A stretch of DNA of 64,000 nt from Latrodectus hesperus (lineage: Eukaryota; Arthropoda; Arachnida; Araneae; Theridiidae), in NCBI GenBank assembly GCA_037975125.1, contig CM075850.1:123965826-124029825 (forward strand). The letters run 5' to 3'. Positions 23,652-36,842 of this stretch are shown here, piece by piece. The translations under genes and the position numbers were made by a program. The notes below the pieces were generated by a model. That model saw only the letters and a list, made by a program, of their open reading frames with translations, made no database searches and was not told the DNA's origin. The first letter of the stretch is position 1, and each line of letters begins with the position of its first letter.

Positions 23652-23835
23652 CAGGTTTGGTTTGGTTTGTTTGTCACTCAACGGTCATTTTTTGCACACT
23701 AGGGCTAATTAGACCGGGACTTACGGCTTAAAGTGGATTCCGAACCACTACAAACATCCACGCCCAAGGTGGGATTCGAACCCATGAACTGTTGAACGAA
23801 GGCAAGAGCCCTAACCATTCGGCTGCCAGCTCGGC
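23652..23835 (-). repeat. SINE-A, intact with perfect target duplication
   Basis: The cleanest SINE-A in the window, about 184 bp. In reverse it has the tRNA-like head, B-box GGGTTCGAATCCC, body and the tail ...GACAAACAAACC. GCAGATGGAAGA flanks it at 23640-23651 and 23836-23847, a perfect 12-bp target duplication, so it is one of the youngest insertions here. Confidence 0.92.
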
Positions 23836-23924
23836 GCAGATGGAAGATAAAATGAAAGCCGCAATGATTAGGAGGAATGCACAGAATTGTAAATTGGTGT
23901 GAGGATATTTGGAATAGTCTTAAG

Positions 23925-23985
23925 GCTGTAGGTTCTGATCAAACTATCCCTCTTGTGCAAAAAATAATCGTTAAGTGACAAACCA
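23925..23985 (+). repeat. SINE-A tail fragment
   Basis: 'TGTGCAAAAAATAATCGTTA' followed by AGTGACAAACCAACC is the 3' part of SINE-A in forward orientation, without its head. Confidence 0.6.
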
Positions 23986-24344
23986 ACCTTTTACCTTAAA
24001 TACAGATGGTATTTTTCTCACTATGAGTTTTCTCCGAAAAGCAATAGCATAATAGAGTTAACAGTTTTAAGATAATTAAACTTTTTTGTACTGTATAAAA
24101 ATCAAAAGTATGTAAATAAATATTTATGATTTTTTCACGAACCAAATTTTACTACACCGACTATATTTTTCTCAAGCCCTCTTCAATAGGGTGGTCCTCT
24201 TCCACTTTTTACAAGCGCGAGACCGACTTTATAACTTATTTTACAAATAATTTCATTTTTAACTACATGATAATATTGCTTATGTGATTAGAATTGATTT
24301 GAAAACTTTTTGATTAAAAGAGCCATGTTATTGTATATTCTTGT

Positions 24345-24725
24345 TCATTGGCCTGACAGCCCAGGGTGGGCCTTTGCCTTCCTCAGAAGTGCATACCAGG
24401 ACCCCCTATTTTTGAACAAGGTCATCCAGTTTGTCACTTTTAGTGTTTTTAGGTCGTTTTCAAGGCAGTCACGCCATCGGAGTTTCGGTCGTCCTCTTCT
24501 TCTGGTGCCAATGGGGCGAGCCAAGAAAATTTTTTTTGTCACCCGATTGTCGTTCATCCGGCTCAAATGTCCTGCCCATTTTAATCTCTGTATTGAGATA
24601 TATTTAACAATATCTGGTTCTTTATATAGTTTATAGAGTTCAGAATTAGTTCTTCTTCGCCATGTATTCTCACATTTTATTGCACAAAATATACTTCTTA
24701 AAGTTTTTCTTTCGAAATATGGTAT
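24345..24725 (-). pseudogene. LINE (RTE-like) reverse transcriptase C-terminal tail
   Basis: The complement is open for about 126 residues to TGA 24347-24345: TLRSIFCAIK, NTWRRRTNSELYKLYKEPDI, IQRLKWAGHLSRMNDNRV, then RRRGRPKLRWRDCLENDLK and WYALLRKAKAHPGLSGQ. The 'LRW-GH--RM ... P-G-R-RGRP--RW-D' block is the hallmark tail found after the reverse transcriptase of RTE-like and related LINEs. The catalytic domain is gone, and an AT-rich region follows directly at 24726. The tail itself carries no stop. Confidence 0.83.
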
Positions 24726-25928
24726 ATTATTACAATCTATAAATAAATCTATTAAGTATTTTTAAAATTTATTAGTGTTCATTCAAATCTAAAACATATT
24801 TCTGTATACAATGAGAACATATTTAAATACTTAACTACAAAAATACCGATTAATTTATCAACTATTTAGGGCTTTTGAAATTAAAATGTTTCATTAAATC
24901 TATCTTCAGGAAAAAGTTTCTTTAAAAATTTCACCGAAAAAATACAAAGTTCTCTTGGAGGAATAAGATATTTTTTATTGGCAATGAAGTCATTTTCCAG
25001 CCATCATTAATATTGGATTATTGGAAATAATTATAGTAATTTTGATAAATAAATATTTTAAGATTCCATGAACTTTTGAAAAAGAATTCTCAAAAAATGC
25101 TTTGAAATTAGTTAAAATCATAGATTCCCCTCTTATCAATAAATTACATTGTTATTAACCAAACAATTTTAATAAAGGGGAAATTTTATCTATGAATTAA
25201 AGACAAAAAAAGTTGAGCTGCTTGAAAAGTAAAAATTAATTCCCATTATCTAATTACATTCCTAATCAACATTGAAAAATTAATAATTAAATACCTTGAA
25301 AGTTCATCTGCAATAGAAGCAAATGTTAATTACAAGGAATCCAGATTATTATAATCCATTAAAATCTTTCTGAATATTTGTATTATTTAAATACATTATT
25401 CAAAAGATTTTGGATATTATTTAAAAAATAAATACTAACTCAGAAGAAATAACTCGCTCCTCATTTGGATTCTCAAAATAAAAATAAAAGAAAATAAATT
25501 AAACATTTTTCAAACAGGAAAATGTAACATTACCAATAAGAGGATTTATTCTTAAATTAGCTCATATTTAGAATTTCAGTAAAAACAGATTTAAAAAAAA
25601 TCATGTCATGAATATAAATTGAAACTAATTCAAGATGCTTATGTTGACTATAATCTATTCATTAATATGAATAAATTACTTTATTTAATGTTTCATATCA
25701 TTTAAAATGTTTTGTTATTTTCGCACAATAGATGGCAGCATTGAAAAATAAAATGTAACAGTTACCAAAAGTAACAGCATACTGGCTGCGTCATAGTTAC
25801 CTACTGACTATTGTAAGTAGAACTTATCGGTTACTTTATATATCCGTAATATTTTGTTCAATATTACCACTTATGGGATAAAAGCTTCATCACAAAAATA
25901 GTTAATGATTTAATGTTTCAATATATTT

Positions 25929-25984
25929 ATTACTGTAACAATACTATTAATAAATTATTACTGTAACAATACTATTAATAAATT
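25929..25984. repeat. 28-bp tandem duplication, two copies
   Basis: ATTACTGTAACAATACTATT plus eight bases is repeated exactly once in tandem, a simple slippage-type duplication. Confidence 0.9.
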
Positions 25985-26077
25985 ATTTAAATAATTATAA
26001 TCGAGAAACTTGGAAACTTCCTAGGAATATCAAACAATGAAATTAAAAATAATTATTAAAACGATTCTATTCATTCT

Positions 26078-26112
26078 GTTACATTAGCATTTTAAAAGAA
26101 TGCTAATGTAAC
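26078..26112. repeat. Perfect palindrome, 14-bp arms, 7-bp loop
   Basis: GTTACATTAGCATT / TTAAAAG / AATGCTAATGTAAC can form a perfect hairpin. No neighbouring element explains it. Confidence 0.9.
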
Positions 26113-26767
26113 TGCTTAGAATTCTCTTTTTTTGGAAAGCTTATAAAAAAAACTTTTAAAATCTAGCAAAAGTTAAAAAATAGTTTAAAAGTTTTGCTAG
26201 TAGAATAAATTTTATGGAGCTATCAGGTATTTAACATCTGATCAATTTGTAAACTTTATTGCTCAATGCAGCTGTGTTAATCAAGTTGGAAAAAGCTTTG
26301 TACTAAATAATTTTACTTCGTGAATTTTTATTAAACTTTAGTAAAATATCGTAATTAATAACAATAAAGCAGGAATTTTGTCATAACAAAAGAGAGAAAA
26401 TGTGTATTTTATACACACCGCCAAAGCCAGTAATGAAAACTAACCAATGGGAGAAAGATTAAGAAGTGCTGAAGTAATGTAAAAGTAGCAAAAAAAAAAG
26501 TTAACACCTATATTGAAGATATTTTTTATTCAGTTGTGATTAGATAAAATTATCAAAACTAAAGATTAGTTCACGCTATCTAACACCACTGATTGATAAA
26601 TAACCTAAAAAGTTAATTTATAAATGACCAAATTTAAAATAACTTTTTCAAATTAAGTACTGGATGTATTTAGATCTCGAGTTGATTAAATTAAAACTTA
26701 ATCGATTACGATTCAGAAATCAAATCATGTTTTACCAAATGAGAAACTTAGCTGTGATATAGTTTGA

Positions 26768-26905
26768 TGAACTGATTTGTTTGTTATTCAACAATCATTT
26801 CTTGTACACGCGGGCTAATTAAACTGGAAACAACATTTTCAATTGAATTCCAAACATGCACACCGGAATCAAACCCACGAACTTTTAAACAGGAGGTTAC
26901 AAAAC
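26768..26905 (-). repeat. SINE-A, degenerate
   Basis: 'TTTGTTTGTTATTCAAC', 'GTACACGCGGGCTAATT', and the head remnant 'GGAATCAAACCCACGAAC' keep SINE-A order in reverse. Confidence 0.65.
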
Positions 26906-27014
26906 TAACAACTGTTTAAGTTTGGATCAATCAATATTATTATGTTATATACTATACAAAACAATCAAGTAATTAATTATGTACTATTTCTTTTGGCCAT
27001 ATTTATTAAACTCA

Positions 27015-27145
27015 GCCAACTGCCGCGAATTACGGACACGGGACGATTTCGACACCTGAGCTGAAACTCTTCGCTCCATTCTGTACATCAGTGGAAGGAT
27101 ATAGAACCATACTCGATACGATCACATTTGCAGTCAAAGAAGATT
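27015..27145. repeat. Probable SINE-F relative fragment
   Basis: 'GACGATTTCGACACCTGAG', 'CTGAAACTCTTCGC' and 'CATCAGTGGAAGGATAT' match the order of the SINE-F core. Confidence 0.4.
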
Positions 27146-28004
27146 ACGATTATATAACTAAGTAATGATTAAAGGGATAAGATGTCGGAAAAAATATATA
27201 AAAATTATTTGATGTATTTGACTGAAATCTTCCACTTTTTATTCTGTTTATAAAATCTATATTTTTTTCTAAAAAGGCTTTGCGAGAATTATAAAATTTT
27301 CATGTAGAATTAAAATGCCGTTAACCTGTCTTAAGCGAAGCAATTATTCAAAAATACAAATAGGTTTAAATTTCAGTGAATATTTACACTAAGACGATAT
27401 CATTTTTGGTTGATATCTATTTTATTTCATTGAAAACAAATTGATTTTAATTTGTGGGTAGTTCGTTCACATTTATAATTTATTTTTTAATTCCATTTAG
27501 AATAATGCATTTACATTAATATTAAAATCATAAGTTAAAAAAAAAAAAAGAAAACCATTATTTTTATAATAATGAAATTTTATTTTATTTCAAGCAAAAC
27601 GCGAACATTTGTTTTCAAAAATCAGTTTTATTGTCTTAAAGTCAATCCAGATTTCATTTTGAACTTTTTTTAGAAGCTTAAAAAAATGTAGTAGAAGACT
27701 GTTTTCTAGACGATCTGTTGCCGAAGGGTGAATAAAAATGAAATTTCAATTACATTAATAAATATTCGGCTTATTACAAATTGAATTAAATTCACGCAAT
27801 TAAAAATGTGCTTATAAACCTATCAAGTTTTTTTGGTAATTTGGAGAAAATGTTTTTAAAATGAAATTGCAATATTTATGTTAGAAAAATGTTTAATGAA
27901 TGAAGCTATATATAATTATATTATACATACACAATTTTAATAAATGCTATTAGTTGGCTTGAATGGCGGAATATTTATTTTACTTAAAAGCTTGAATTTA
28001 AGTA
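27146..28004. other. AT-rich spacer
   Basis: Nothing recognised. Confidence 0.6.
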
Positions 28005-28160
28005 ACTCGATGCTCACATTTGCACACGACGGCTAATTGAACTGGGAGTTATATATCTTTAAGTAGATTCCGAATCACTACAAACATCCAAGCCTAAGAT
28101 GGGACTTGAACCAATAAACTGCTGAGTCAAAGACCAAATCGCTAACTATTTGGCGAATGC
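28005..28160 (-). repeat. SINE-A, diverged
   Basis: 'TGCACACGACGGCTAATTG', 'GTAGATTCCGAATCAC', 'TACAAACATCCAAGCC' and the head 'GGGACTTGAACCAATAAAC' are a full-order reverse SINE-A. Confidence 0.75.
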
Positions 28161-31100
28161 CAAGTACTTTTTAAAAAGAGAAAGAGGTAAGGAAAGAGCA
28201 GCAATGTTGCTATCATAAAATGCTTCCAGCACAAATTAAATGGACCAAACCACAAGATCATATTCATTTCAGAATATAAATTATACAATTTAAATTATAT
28301 TAAATTATACATGTTAAAATTTATTAAATTTAAAGAATTGAAAATTCAATGAGAAATTTTGACATGGGCTTAATACTTATGCTTCTTCATGAGTTCAAAA
28401 ATGTTTGTAAATTAAAAATTTAAATTCGAATTGAAGAGAATTTTAATCACAAATTTAAAATGTAACTAAAAATTTATATATAAATGAATTATATAAAATT
28501 TACAACTTTTAAGAAGGTTCCTCCATTAAATCAATGTAAAACTATGAAATTTTGACATGAAATTAAAATATGCAAAACAGTAAAAGTCATCACACGTTTA
28601 CACCTTGGACATCATGGATTTGATTCCTCTAGAAAGAGCTGTTAATGTGTAAATGTGTGTCTGATGTGAAAGGTGAGTTAATCTTACGTTAGCACTTCCT
28701 TATGGTAAAACTGATGAGGGTATTAGGTATGGGAAGAAGGCACGCAACTTGTTGGCGCGCAATGTTCTTTCCGTAACTTCTGCAGAGTCAAATGGAATGA
28801 TGGAACTTCAACTTTTTCATTAGGTCCCAAATTTTTTTTAATTAGTACAGAGACAAATGGCTTACAGCGAGAAACCTCACAGCAAAATTTAGACCAGATC
28901 TTAGACCAGAATCTTCTTTAAGGGAAAAGTAATTTTTCACTCACTGGGGAGGACATTAGGCAGGATATGGGATACCTCCCCCATGGCCCTCCTCTTATTC
29001 TAATTTCCCCTTAGAATGATTCAGCCTAAATTTCTCCGCTCTTGTGCCTAGTTTGCCTTGAAGCAAAGTCCTTTGTATAGTAGAAAACCCTTGATGGTGT
29101 GTTCTCTTGTTGTGAGGATTCTTTTAATCGCCTCCGGGCAGCAAGACGGCGAACACTAAACCTGTTTTTTTTCTTGAGGGTTGACAAAATCTTTTCTGGA
29201 TTCAGAAAAAAGGAGCATTTTTGCGTCTCACCTCACACTTATCTTTTCTGTGTTTCAATCATTAAGATAAAAATATTCGAAGAATATACACGAGTATACA
29301 AAAATATAACTTTTTCACTCAAAAGTGCGCAATTGAATTTTTGTTTAATAACTTTCTAGTCGCTTTTCTGATTATTATAGTCCACTTTTTTATATTAAAA
29401 TAGTAGAATATTAAAGTCCACTTTTTTATTTCAAATATAATATTAACACTGTCAGTAGCAGAAATATTCTACATTTCATTATTATTCTATATTTCCTTAT
29501 TATAAAATATCATTTTCTGTTAAACTAACAGAAAAACGGCAAATTACATTATGTGGAAATGAATGTTATTTACAAATGCCAAATATTAGCACTGAAACCA
29601 TTAGCTCAAGGGCCTCCACAACGTCTTGGCAATGTTCTCATACTGAAAAAAGTACGGTACAATTATTTAAATGCTTGTAAATAATTGTGTGTGTGGTTGA
29701 TTAAAATTACAAAAAACAGTATGGGAATCCACCATTCAAATTCCACAAAAATGGTCCTGGAAACAATTATGCCGAGCCATAGCAGTTCTTCTGGGAAAAC
29801 TGGGAACGGTTCTCTCTTGGCTTACAATCTGCCACCTGTTACCCCTTGCGCGTGGAATCATACCCTAAATATTTTCCTAACAGTCCGGTTAATAAAGAAT
29901 TTAGTCTTTATTAACCGGACTGTTAGGAGAGAAAACGCAAGACGCGATTTATAAGTTGTTTGATCAACACATGAAATGAACGCATTATTTTATGAATCAA
30001 AATAAACTTTAGTACAGTTATCTTTTGTTATTTTGTCGAAATATTTTCCATGGATTGTAAATATTTCTAAATTATGCATCAATATCCTAAATTGCACCAT
30101 TAAAGTTTATTTAAGTGATTTTTACGGCCGCAAATGCTTAAAAATACCACAATAACTGTTTTCTCATGTATTTTAACTCATAAAATTCAAGAAGAGAATA
30201 ATACATGAACATAATTTCTCATGATTGATCAATCCATAAAAATGTCGATATAAATTTATGTACATTAATGATGTCGTATAATAAAATATAAAAATTCAAT
30301 ATAATTTATGAAAATTTTCATACATTCAATGCTAATATTTTAATCTCTTATAATTCATCACAGCAAAGGAAAGTTGCCAAATTATATGTAAAATGAAAGA
30401 TTGATCATATTTATCACACGATTCTTTCAATATTTCAAATTAGTTTAGAATTATTTTTTGAATTAGGATTTTGCTTATTAAAAATTAGTCCATGAATAAT
30501 GTACATTTATAATTGAAAAGTATAATTTTCAACATGTATATATAGAACAAAAATAATTATTTGTTGTTTATTTAACTATATTCTGATACACATTGCTGCT
30601 TAATAACATTTTCGGCAAGCAATTACAACATTCTTATAAACACTATCATAAATATAATATCATAATATTTAATTTGTGTCTAATTTAGAGGACATTTCAA
30701 ATTCTCTCAAATCAGATTTCATTGTTTATAAATAATGTGACTGAATAGAACTTTAAAAGCAAAATTGTTTACATATTTAAAAAAAAATAAGGTTACAAAA
30801 AATACATTTATAGCATTCTTGAACGTGTAATATAATTTACTTACTTTTATTTATATTTTTAGGCTTGATTACAAGAACCAGTGTTTAGATATTTAAGGAT
30901 TTTATCAAAGATTATTTCAACAGAGTTAACAATTCCTTTAGTATAGCAAATAAATATCCAACTTTACTGATAAAAAATGTAAGCAATAAAAATTAGGTTG
31001 TACAAAATTTTTAGTTTTCAAATTTATTGATGCTTCGCAAACATGACGAAATTTAGTGTTTAGTTATTAATTATTTAACAAATTATGCATTTTAAAAAAA

Positions 31101-31345
31101 TTGCATGAAACTAATAATTTCAATACCACATTTATGTAAGTAAAATTGATAAAACAATCATATTGCCAAGCATCATATCTGCTTGTGTTACCAATGCTGT
31201 CAGACTCAACCGAGTTTATTTTGATATGCATATTTGATTGTAGCATGGCATTTATTCTATTCAAGCAAATATGCTTTGCCTCAAATGAATTTAGAAATTC
31301 AAATAAAATTCATCTACGTTAGATTAACATTTCTTTATTATAAAT
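28161..31345. other. Long spacer, partly GC-richer, no recognised gene
   Basis: 28.6-29.36 kb and 29.57-29.96 kb are less AT-rich than their surroundings. They contain modest plus-strand frames (29099-29359, 29685-29954) without a recognisable motif. The second contains the perfect palindrome at 29876. Everything from 30.0 to 31.3 kb is AT-rich. Confidence 0.5.
29876..29927. repeat. Perfect palindrome, 22-bp arms, 8-bp loop
   Basis: Arm one begins CCTAACAGTCCGG and runs 29876-29897. The loop is AATTTAGT. Arm two (29906-29927) is its exact complement, ending CCGGACTGTTAGG. All 22 pairs match. It could be a foldback relic, two inverted transposon ends or an RNA hairpin. Confidence 0.95.
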
Positions 31346-34300
31346 CAGTGGTGTAGTGAGCATAATTGACGCCCGGGTACTATACCTTTTTTGGTACTAT
31401 ACCCCCTTGAAAAGAAAATAATGCTACAACATAAATATGGGCATAAAATGTATTAAGTAATAAAAGAAATATAATAATATAACGATATACTCTACATTAT
31501 AATAAATAGAGTATAATTGCAATAAGAATACAATATAAATAATAACAAAATGTTGTACCTACTATAAAATAATGGAAAATATATTAATTTAAAGTATCAA
31601 GCTCAGCTTTAAATTTAAACAAAATTAAATTCTAATTTAAAAAAAAACACTTATATTGAATTCGGAAAAGTGTCATTAGAATAACCGGACTTATGTAATT
31701 TAGAATTAATTATAAAAAGACATAATTGATTTTGATTGATAATTGATTTTATATACTAATACAATTATTTAAAAAAAACACATAAAAAATTTTAAACCGG
31801 AAATAATTGGTTACATATCATAGATATAAGCAGATGTAATTATTCGCAATCTAATATACTACACTATTTACATTTTTCTTGCCTTTGCTGAAGCGAATTG
31901 ATCAATTACTTTATTAAAGTTGATCATTTCAAATTTTTCTTTTTCTGTACTTAAAATTGTTAAATCACTTAGACGGTTTTGACTCATGGTGGATCATAAA
32001 TAAGTCAAAATTAATTTTATTTTGTTGAATGAACGTTCACAGCTTGCAATTGATACAGAAATAGTAAAAAGTATTTGAATGGCAACCTCTTCTTCTCTCT
32101 ATCTTCACCGTTTGAGATAAGGCATGTTGGAATTTCTAATAGAGTTTTTGTTTTAATTTCTTTTCTACTGCTGAGTAACATCTTTCAGTCCCACATTTCT
32201 CTATAGACTTCTGTTCCATGGAAATCTGTATGACAAAATTCACCCAAACTTTTACATTTGTTAAGCACGGTGACTTAGTGCTCCCAAGATACAGGTCCAA
32301 GGTTCGATTCTCAGGCTAGGTCAACTCAATCTTTCATCCTTTCAGTCAATCGATTAACTGAGTACCAATCATGCTTGGGAACTAAACACCGAGGGTTTAG
32401 CTTTAGGCTGACCACCTAACCGGGACATATGCTTCGCACCCCAGGGCCCTCGGTTAGGAAAACAGATATGGGCACTGTAGGCCTTGTGATCCGGATATTA
32501 CAGTTTTGAAGTCAGGATATTTATTTATTTATCAATTAATTTTTAACTTTTAAGAAAATTTATTTTAATGATTTAACATTTCCGTAACAATGTCTTACAA
32601 AATTTTTAATGTTTTTTTTTTCTAGCTTGTTAACCAATTGAAACAATTAAGCATTTTTACTCCCTATTAATTGTGCATTAGCTTATTTAGGAAAGATTCT
32701 ATAAACTGTTGGTCATTTGGTGTGGAACGTATGGTATATAACTTATCTTAACACACACATATTTTCAAATATTCTATAATATTACTAACTTTACAAACTT
32801 TAGCTATTTATTGCAAAATAATAATTGGGTAAGATTTTACACTCCTAATTTAGGATCAACTCACTTGATTTTTCACAATGATATATTTTTAAACATTTCA
32901 TTTACCCCAGATTAAACAGAAAATTTTATTTCATTTTTTTATTTCAGAAAAATTCCAGTGAAAAACAATTTTAACTTTATGGGAAATTTCGCATTTAAAA
33001 TAGTTTTTTAAATTATATCATTAAGACCATTAAGGTAAACCAAAATTATTTTTATTGTAAAAAATTTAAATCACAAAACGTAATATTGATAGTAAATAAT
33101 ATTTCATTTTTATACAATAAAACCAATTTTTCTGATTCCAAAATTAGAAGACCTTTGTTAATAAGTCTTCATCTAATTCAGTTTAGATATCTAAATTATG
33201 CCATAGCATTATCAATGCAAATATCTGATGAGCAACGGAACGTTAATACAAACAACAAAAATATTTTGCAAATTTCTTAAATTAAAAAACCAAACACACA
33301 TAAGTTCAAGTAAAATTATGTATATCTAATATAATCAAAAATTTTCAGTCAAACAATATATATTATGTTATTAAAAATAATTTTTTCTCCAAACTGATGC
33401 ACTGTATATTGTACTTTCAAGTTTTTCATTGATTCAAAATATTATCAAGAATTAAAAGTGCTGAGACAAAAATATATTTTAATTGTTATATCGCATAATT
33501 TTATTTACAGAAATTTTCTCATTTAGTTATCACAGTAGTGAAAATTTTTTTCTTCGTATTTTAAAGGCATTTTTTAAAACTGTTTTTTTAAGATATTGAA
33601 ATATATTTTATTATTAAAATAAGGACTGATTTTTATTTAAATTAAAATTTATTTCTATTAAGAATCATTTTGGAAGTGCTGTTCATGCAATGGCATGAAG
33701 TTTTTTTCTTTCAATAAATTTAAATCATTTAAAGACGATCTTAAAATTTTACAATGTAGAATGAGAAATATGTACGATTTCTTTATAAATTTCTTGAATG
33801 AATTTTTCAAGTTAAAAGATTTGTTTTTTAATATAAATTGAACCAATTAATTAAGAAATATATTCTGTATGTTTAAGGAATGCTGTAGAGACAGCTAAAA
33901 AAAGCAATAGGTTGTTACGCTATTAAAGAAGATTCTGTATGTTTAAGCATACAGAAATTTAAAAAAAAAAAAAAAAAAAAACATTTAAAGAGGCAAAAAC
34001 ATCCATAGATTTTTAATTTCTACCATTTGAAAAAAGAATTTTTCAATATAAGGTTCTAATGTAAAGCCAACAAAATTACGTGTCAAATAAAAATTATTTC
34101 CCCAAACAAAAACATTTAAAGATTATATAAATTACTTTTAAATGAATAGTTTTAACAAATAAGTAATTTAATATTTAATTTTCAAAACTCTGCAAAAATA
34201 TGTTAGTACCAGTTTTATACCAGCAAAAATATGAAATAAATATTCAAATTGAAAGAATACATAGTAGACAAAAAATATAACTTACGGCAATAATATTTTA

Positions 34301-35990
34301 AATGTCAAAACTCCAGATTTTCAAAAGTATACATTCTTGTTTCCGGTGAAGCGATGTTTTGGAAGAAACGAAATACTAACCGTGTGAACAATAAAAAAGG
34401 AAGGAAACTTTATGTGTTTTCCTAGAATTTGGAGGTAATTAGCTCTCGATCCCCTCCATTTCTATTCCAGGAAGGCAATTCCCTAGGGGCATACTGTAGT
34501 GCTATATTATGAAAAATTTCCTCCCTTTCTTTGAAGGTCAGTCTGGTGCCGGACACAATATTTTTGACAAAGGGAACCGCTAATATGAAACACGTTTCAG
34601 CAGAAATTTTCTCATGAGTGTAACGCGACACTAGACTGAATGGCTACAGCAGTAAAAGCCTGAGATAAAAAATATACAAGGGTTTTATTTTTATTTTGGG
34701 ACAATGAATAGTACTATTTCACTAAGTCTCAATAACTACTGAAACTGATCTTTCTATATCGCTTCTTGATAACTTAAGTAAAATCTGACTTTCCTGTTTT
34801 TATAAGTACATTTAAATTCTTACACAAGTTTCCATTATTAATATTTTAGTTATATGAAATTTTCTTTTTTTGCGCATAATTATTTATTACGTTATTATAA
34901 TCAAAACGAAATTAAATTTTCACATTTTTATCATAAAGGGATATCAAAAATATTAGTGAAGTACTGCTTGTTAAATAAAATGATTTAATCTGTTATGAGA
35001 AATTAAAAATAGCACGTCAAATATTATTTCAAAGCACTGAAATTTCGACAAAAATCTTTTAAGTTTTAATTTTGAATAATTATAACATCCAGAAGGGTCC
35101 AAAAAATTATATTCATTGAACGTTTTTTTAAATTTTATTTTTTATATTGAGTAAAACAAACTTATTTGTTTTGTTAATATTATTGTTGACTTTTTTTAAT
35201 ATATAACTTGACTTTGATAACCTGTATAACAATTTAGTCATAAAGGGCACAATGAATCTTGGCGCATTCACAAAATTAAATAGATGTCTTTCATGAGCTT
35301 ACTCTTCTGTAATTTCCCTAAGTTAATAGATCCAAAAATTGCCATATAACATTAACACAAATAATTTGGTAAATATTTTTATACTAAAATGAAAACCTTT
35401 CATATGCATTAAAGAACTGACCAATCTAATATTCCAGAAATTTTATATGAAAAAAAATCATGATATTTTCGTTATTCACACATTTACAAGATTTTTAGTA
35501 CGAAACAATAATATCACAAACTTTGAGCAAAGTATGAAACTTAAAAAATAAAAGGATTTAAAGAATGAAAATCGATAATCTAACTAGTTAAGAAATGAAA
35601 ATCGAAGCATGGTTAAAAGAACACACTTTTTAAAAGGAACTAAACCATGCAAAATTATTATTAATAAAGAAATATAAGAGTAAGAGTTTCATTTATGGCA
35701 AGCTCCTGCAGCTCTTCCTCATTTTTCATCAACAACCTCTTCTCTTTTCCAAATCTGATTCCTCCTTGGAGCTTTTATTTATTTATTTATTTTTATTTTT
35801 TTTTCCCTGGATATGACACAATGATTATAAATTGCAAAGTTTATTTCTCCGAATAAAATTGATATTATAATAAAACTAAAATTGAAATTTTCTGAAAAAT
35901 TTTATTTAGCTTTGAAATGATTTGGCGCCCCTCTGTAAGCTGCGCCCAGGGCATGATAGCCCCCTTGCCCTCCCCGTCACTACGCCACTG
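31346..35990 (-). mobile_element. hAT element (copy B), internally deleted, with transposase C-terminus
   Basis: Ends share a hAT-like terminus: CAGTGGTGTAGTGAG at 31346 and, reversed, CAGTGGCGTAGTGACGGGG at 35990. The complement of 32089-31868 encodes the dimerisation domain: SIASCERSFNKIKLILTYL, one stop, then STMSQNRLSDLTILSTEKEK and NFNKVIDQFASAKARKM before TAA. No catalytic DUF4371-type region lies between. About 33.6-35.99 kb is non-coding and homologous to 38.7-40.93 kb. Flanking 8-mers (TTATAAAT, GATCTTGT) do not match, so the two ends may belong to different elements, and the left end could instead be copy A's 3' end. Confidence 0.7.
32250..32500 (+). repeat. SINE-D, tRNA-derived, inside hAT copy B
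   Basis: A head with GGTTCGATTC B-box is followed by 'CTGAGTACCAATCATGCTTG', 'GGAACTAAACACCGAGGG', 'TAGGCTGACCACCTAACC' and 'ACAGATATGGGCACTGTAGG', the same order as at 60.43 kb. Confidence 0.75.
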
Positions 35991-36010
35991 GATCTTGTAA
36001 TCTGAGCTGT

Positions 36011-36830
36011 CTTCTTCTTAATCTTAAAATTGGGATTGTATGTCATTGGGCACCTCTGCGTTTATCAGCATTTTGTACCATTAACTCCAAACCCAATGTT
36101 TCCTAGTTCCAGTTGCTCGGGTCACCCACTTTACTAATAAAGTCCGATAACCCTTTAATGGAGTCTAGGTGTAACTCTCTAGTATGGATGAAGCCTAAAG
36201 AAGTTAATTTAGGGAGGGCAAGAGCCTCACATTCGTAAATGATATGCTCTGCCATTTCCTCTTGGGTATGACATTTCCAGCAGTTAGGGTCTTGCTGAAA
36301 CAGTCCCCTCTGGTCAGAAAGTCAGTCATGCTAGGAATAGCTTCCGGACTTTCACCAGAAGAAGATAGTTTGGAGGTCATTTCTACCACAAGTGAAGGAT
36401 TCATTGCTGCCCTTTTACAAGATTGCCTCTGAGTTCCCTTGTCTTTTTCAGCAAGGTCCACTTCAGAGGCTTCACCTGCAAATGCAGAAAGGTTTGTTAC
36501 TTCTTGTGTCTTTTCAGCCACAAGATAACAATTAAAAAGCTCAGGTAATATAAGTCCACCCAGCATTGCCTGAGTTACTGGGCAAGGCAAATTACTCTAG
36601 AAGTTCGCCAAGCAACTAGAGGCTCCGTTAAGACACCAATACCGCGGTGCCAATTAGCCCTAGGCACGGATCGCATAACACCAGGGTTTACGGGAGCTGG
36701 TTCGCGGCCTCTGATTCTATATTCAAGGCTATCCTGTCATTCCTACAGGACATTCGGCTATCCACCACTTGCCGACGTGCCTGGTGGCTGCTCAAGCCCC
36801 AGGAAGGTACACGTACCCCCTGGTTCCAGG
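36011..36830 (-). mobile_element. Internally deleted LINE (copy 1): 5' end plus ORF1 start fused to ORF2/3' end
   Basis: In reverse: a GC-rich 5' region (36830 to about 36590), an ORF1 start MPCPVTQAMLGGLILPEL at 36568 (within the open frame from 36590) that runs about 93 residues to IPSMTDFLT. A junction follows near 36320, then the ORF2 C-terminus and 3' UTR as in the copy at 51.4-51.9 kb, ending in AAGAAGAAG instead of poly-A. AATCTGAGCTGT flanks it at 35999-36010 and 36831-36842, a perfect 12-bp target duplication. The insert lies in hAT copy A coding sequence. Confidence 0.85.
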
Positions 36831-36842
36831 AATCTGAGCTGT

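Larger units (their letters stand above)
24726..26767. other. AT-rich spacer
   Basis: No gene seen. It includes a 28-bp direct duplication and a 14-bp-arm palindrome listed separately. Confidence 0.6.

Noticed and set aside
34422..34631. 69-codon minus-strand frame in hAT copy B
   Set aside because: The homologous stretches at 17.6 and 39.5 kb do not keep the frame, so it is not coding.
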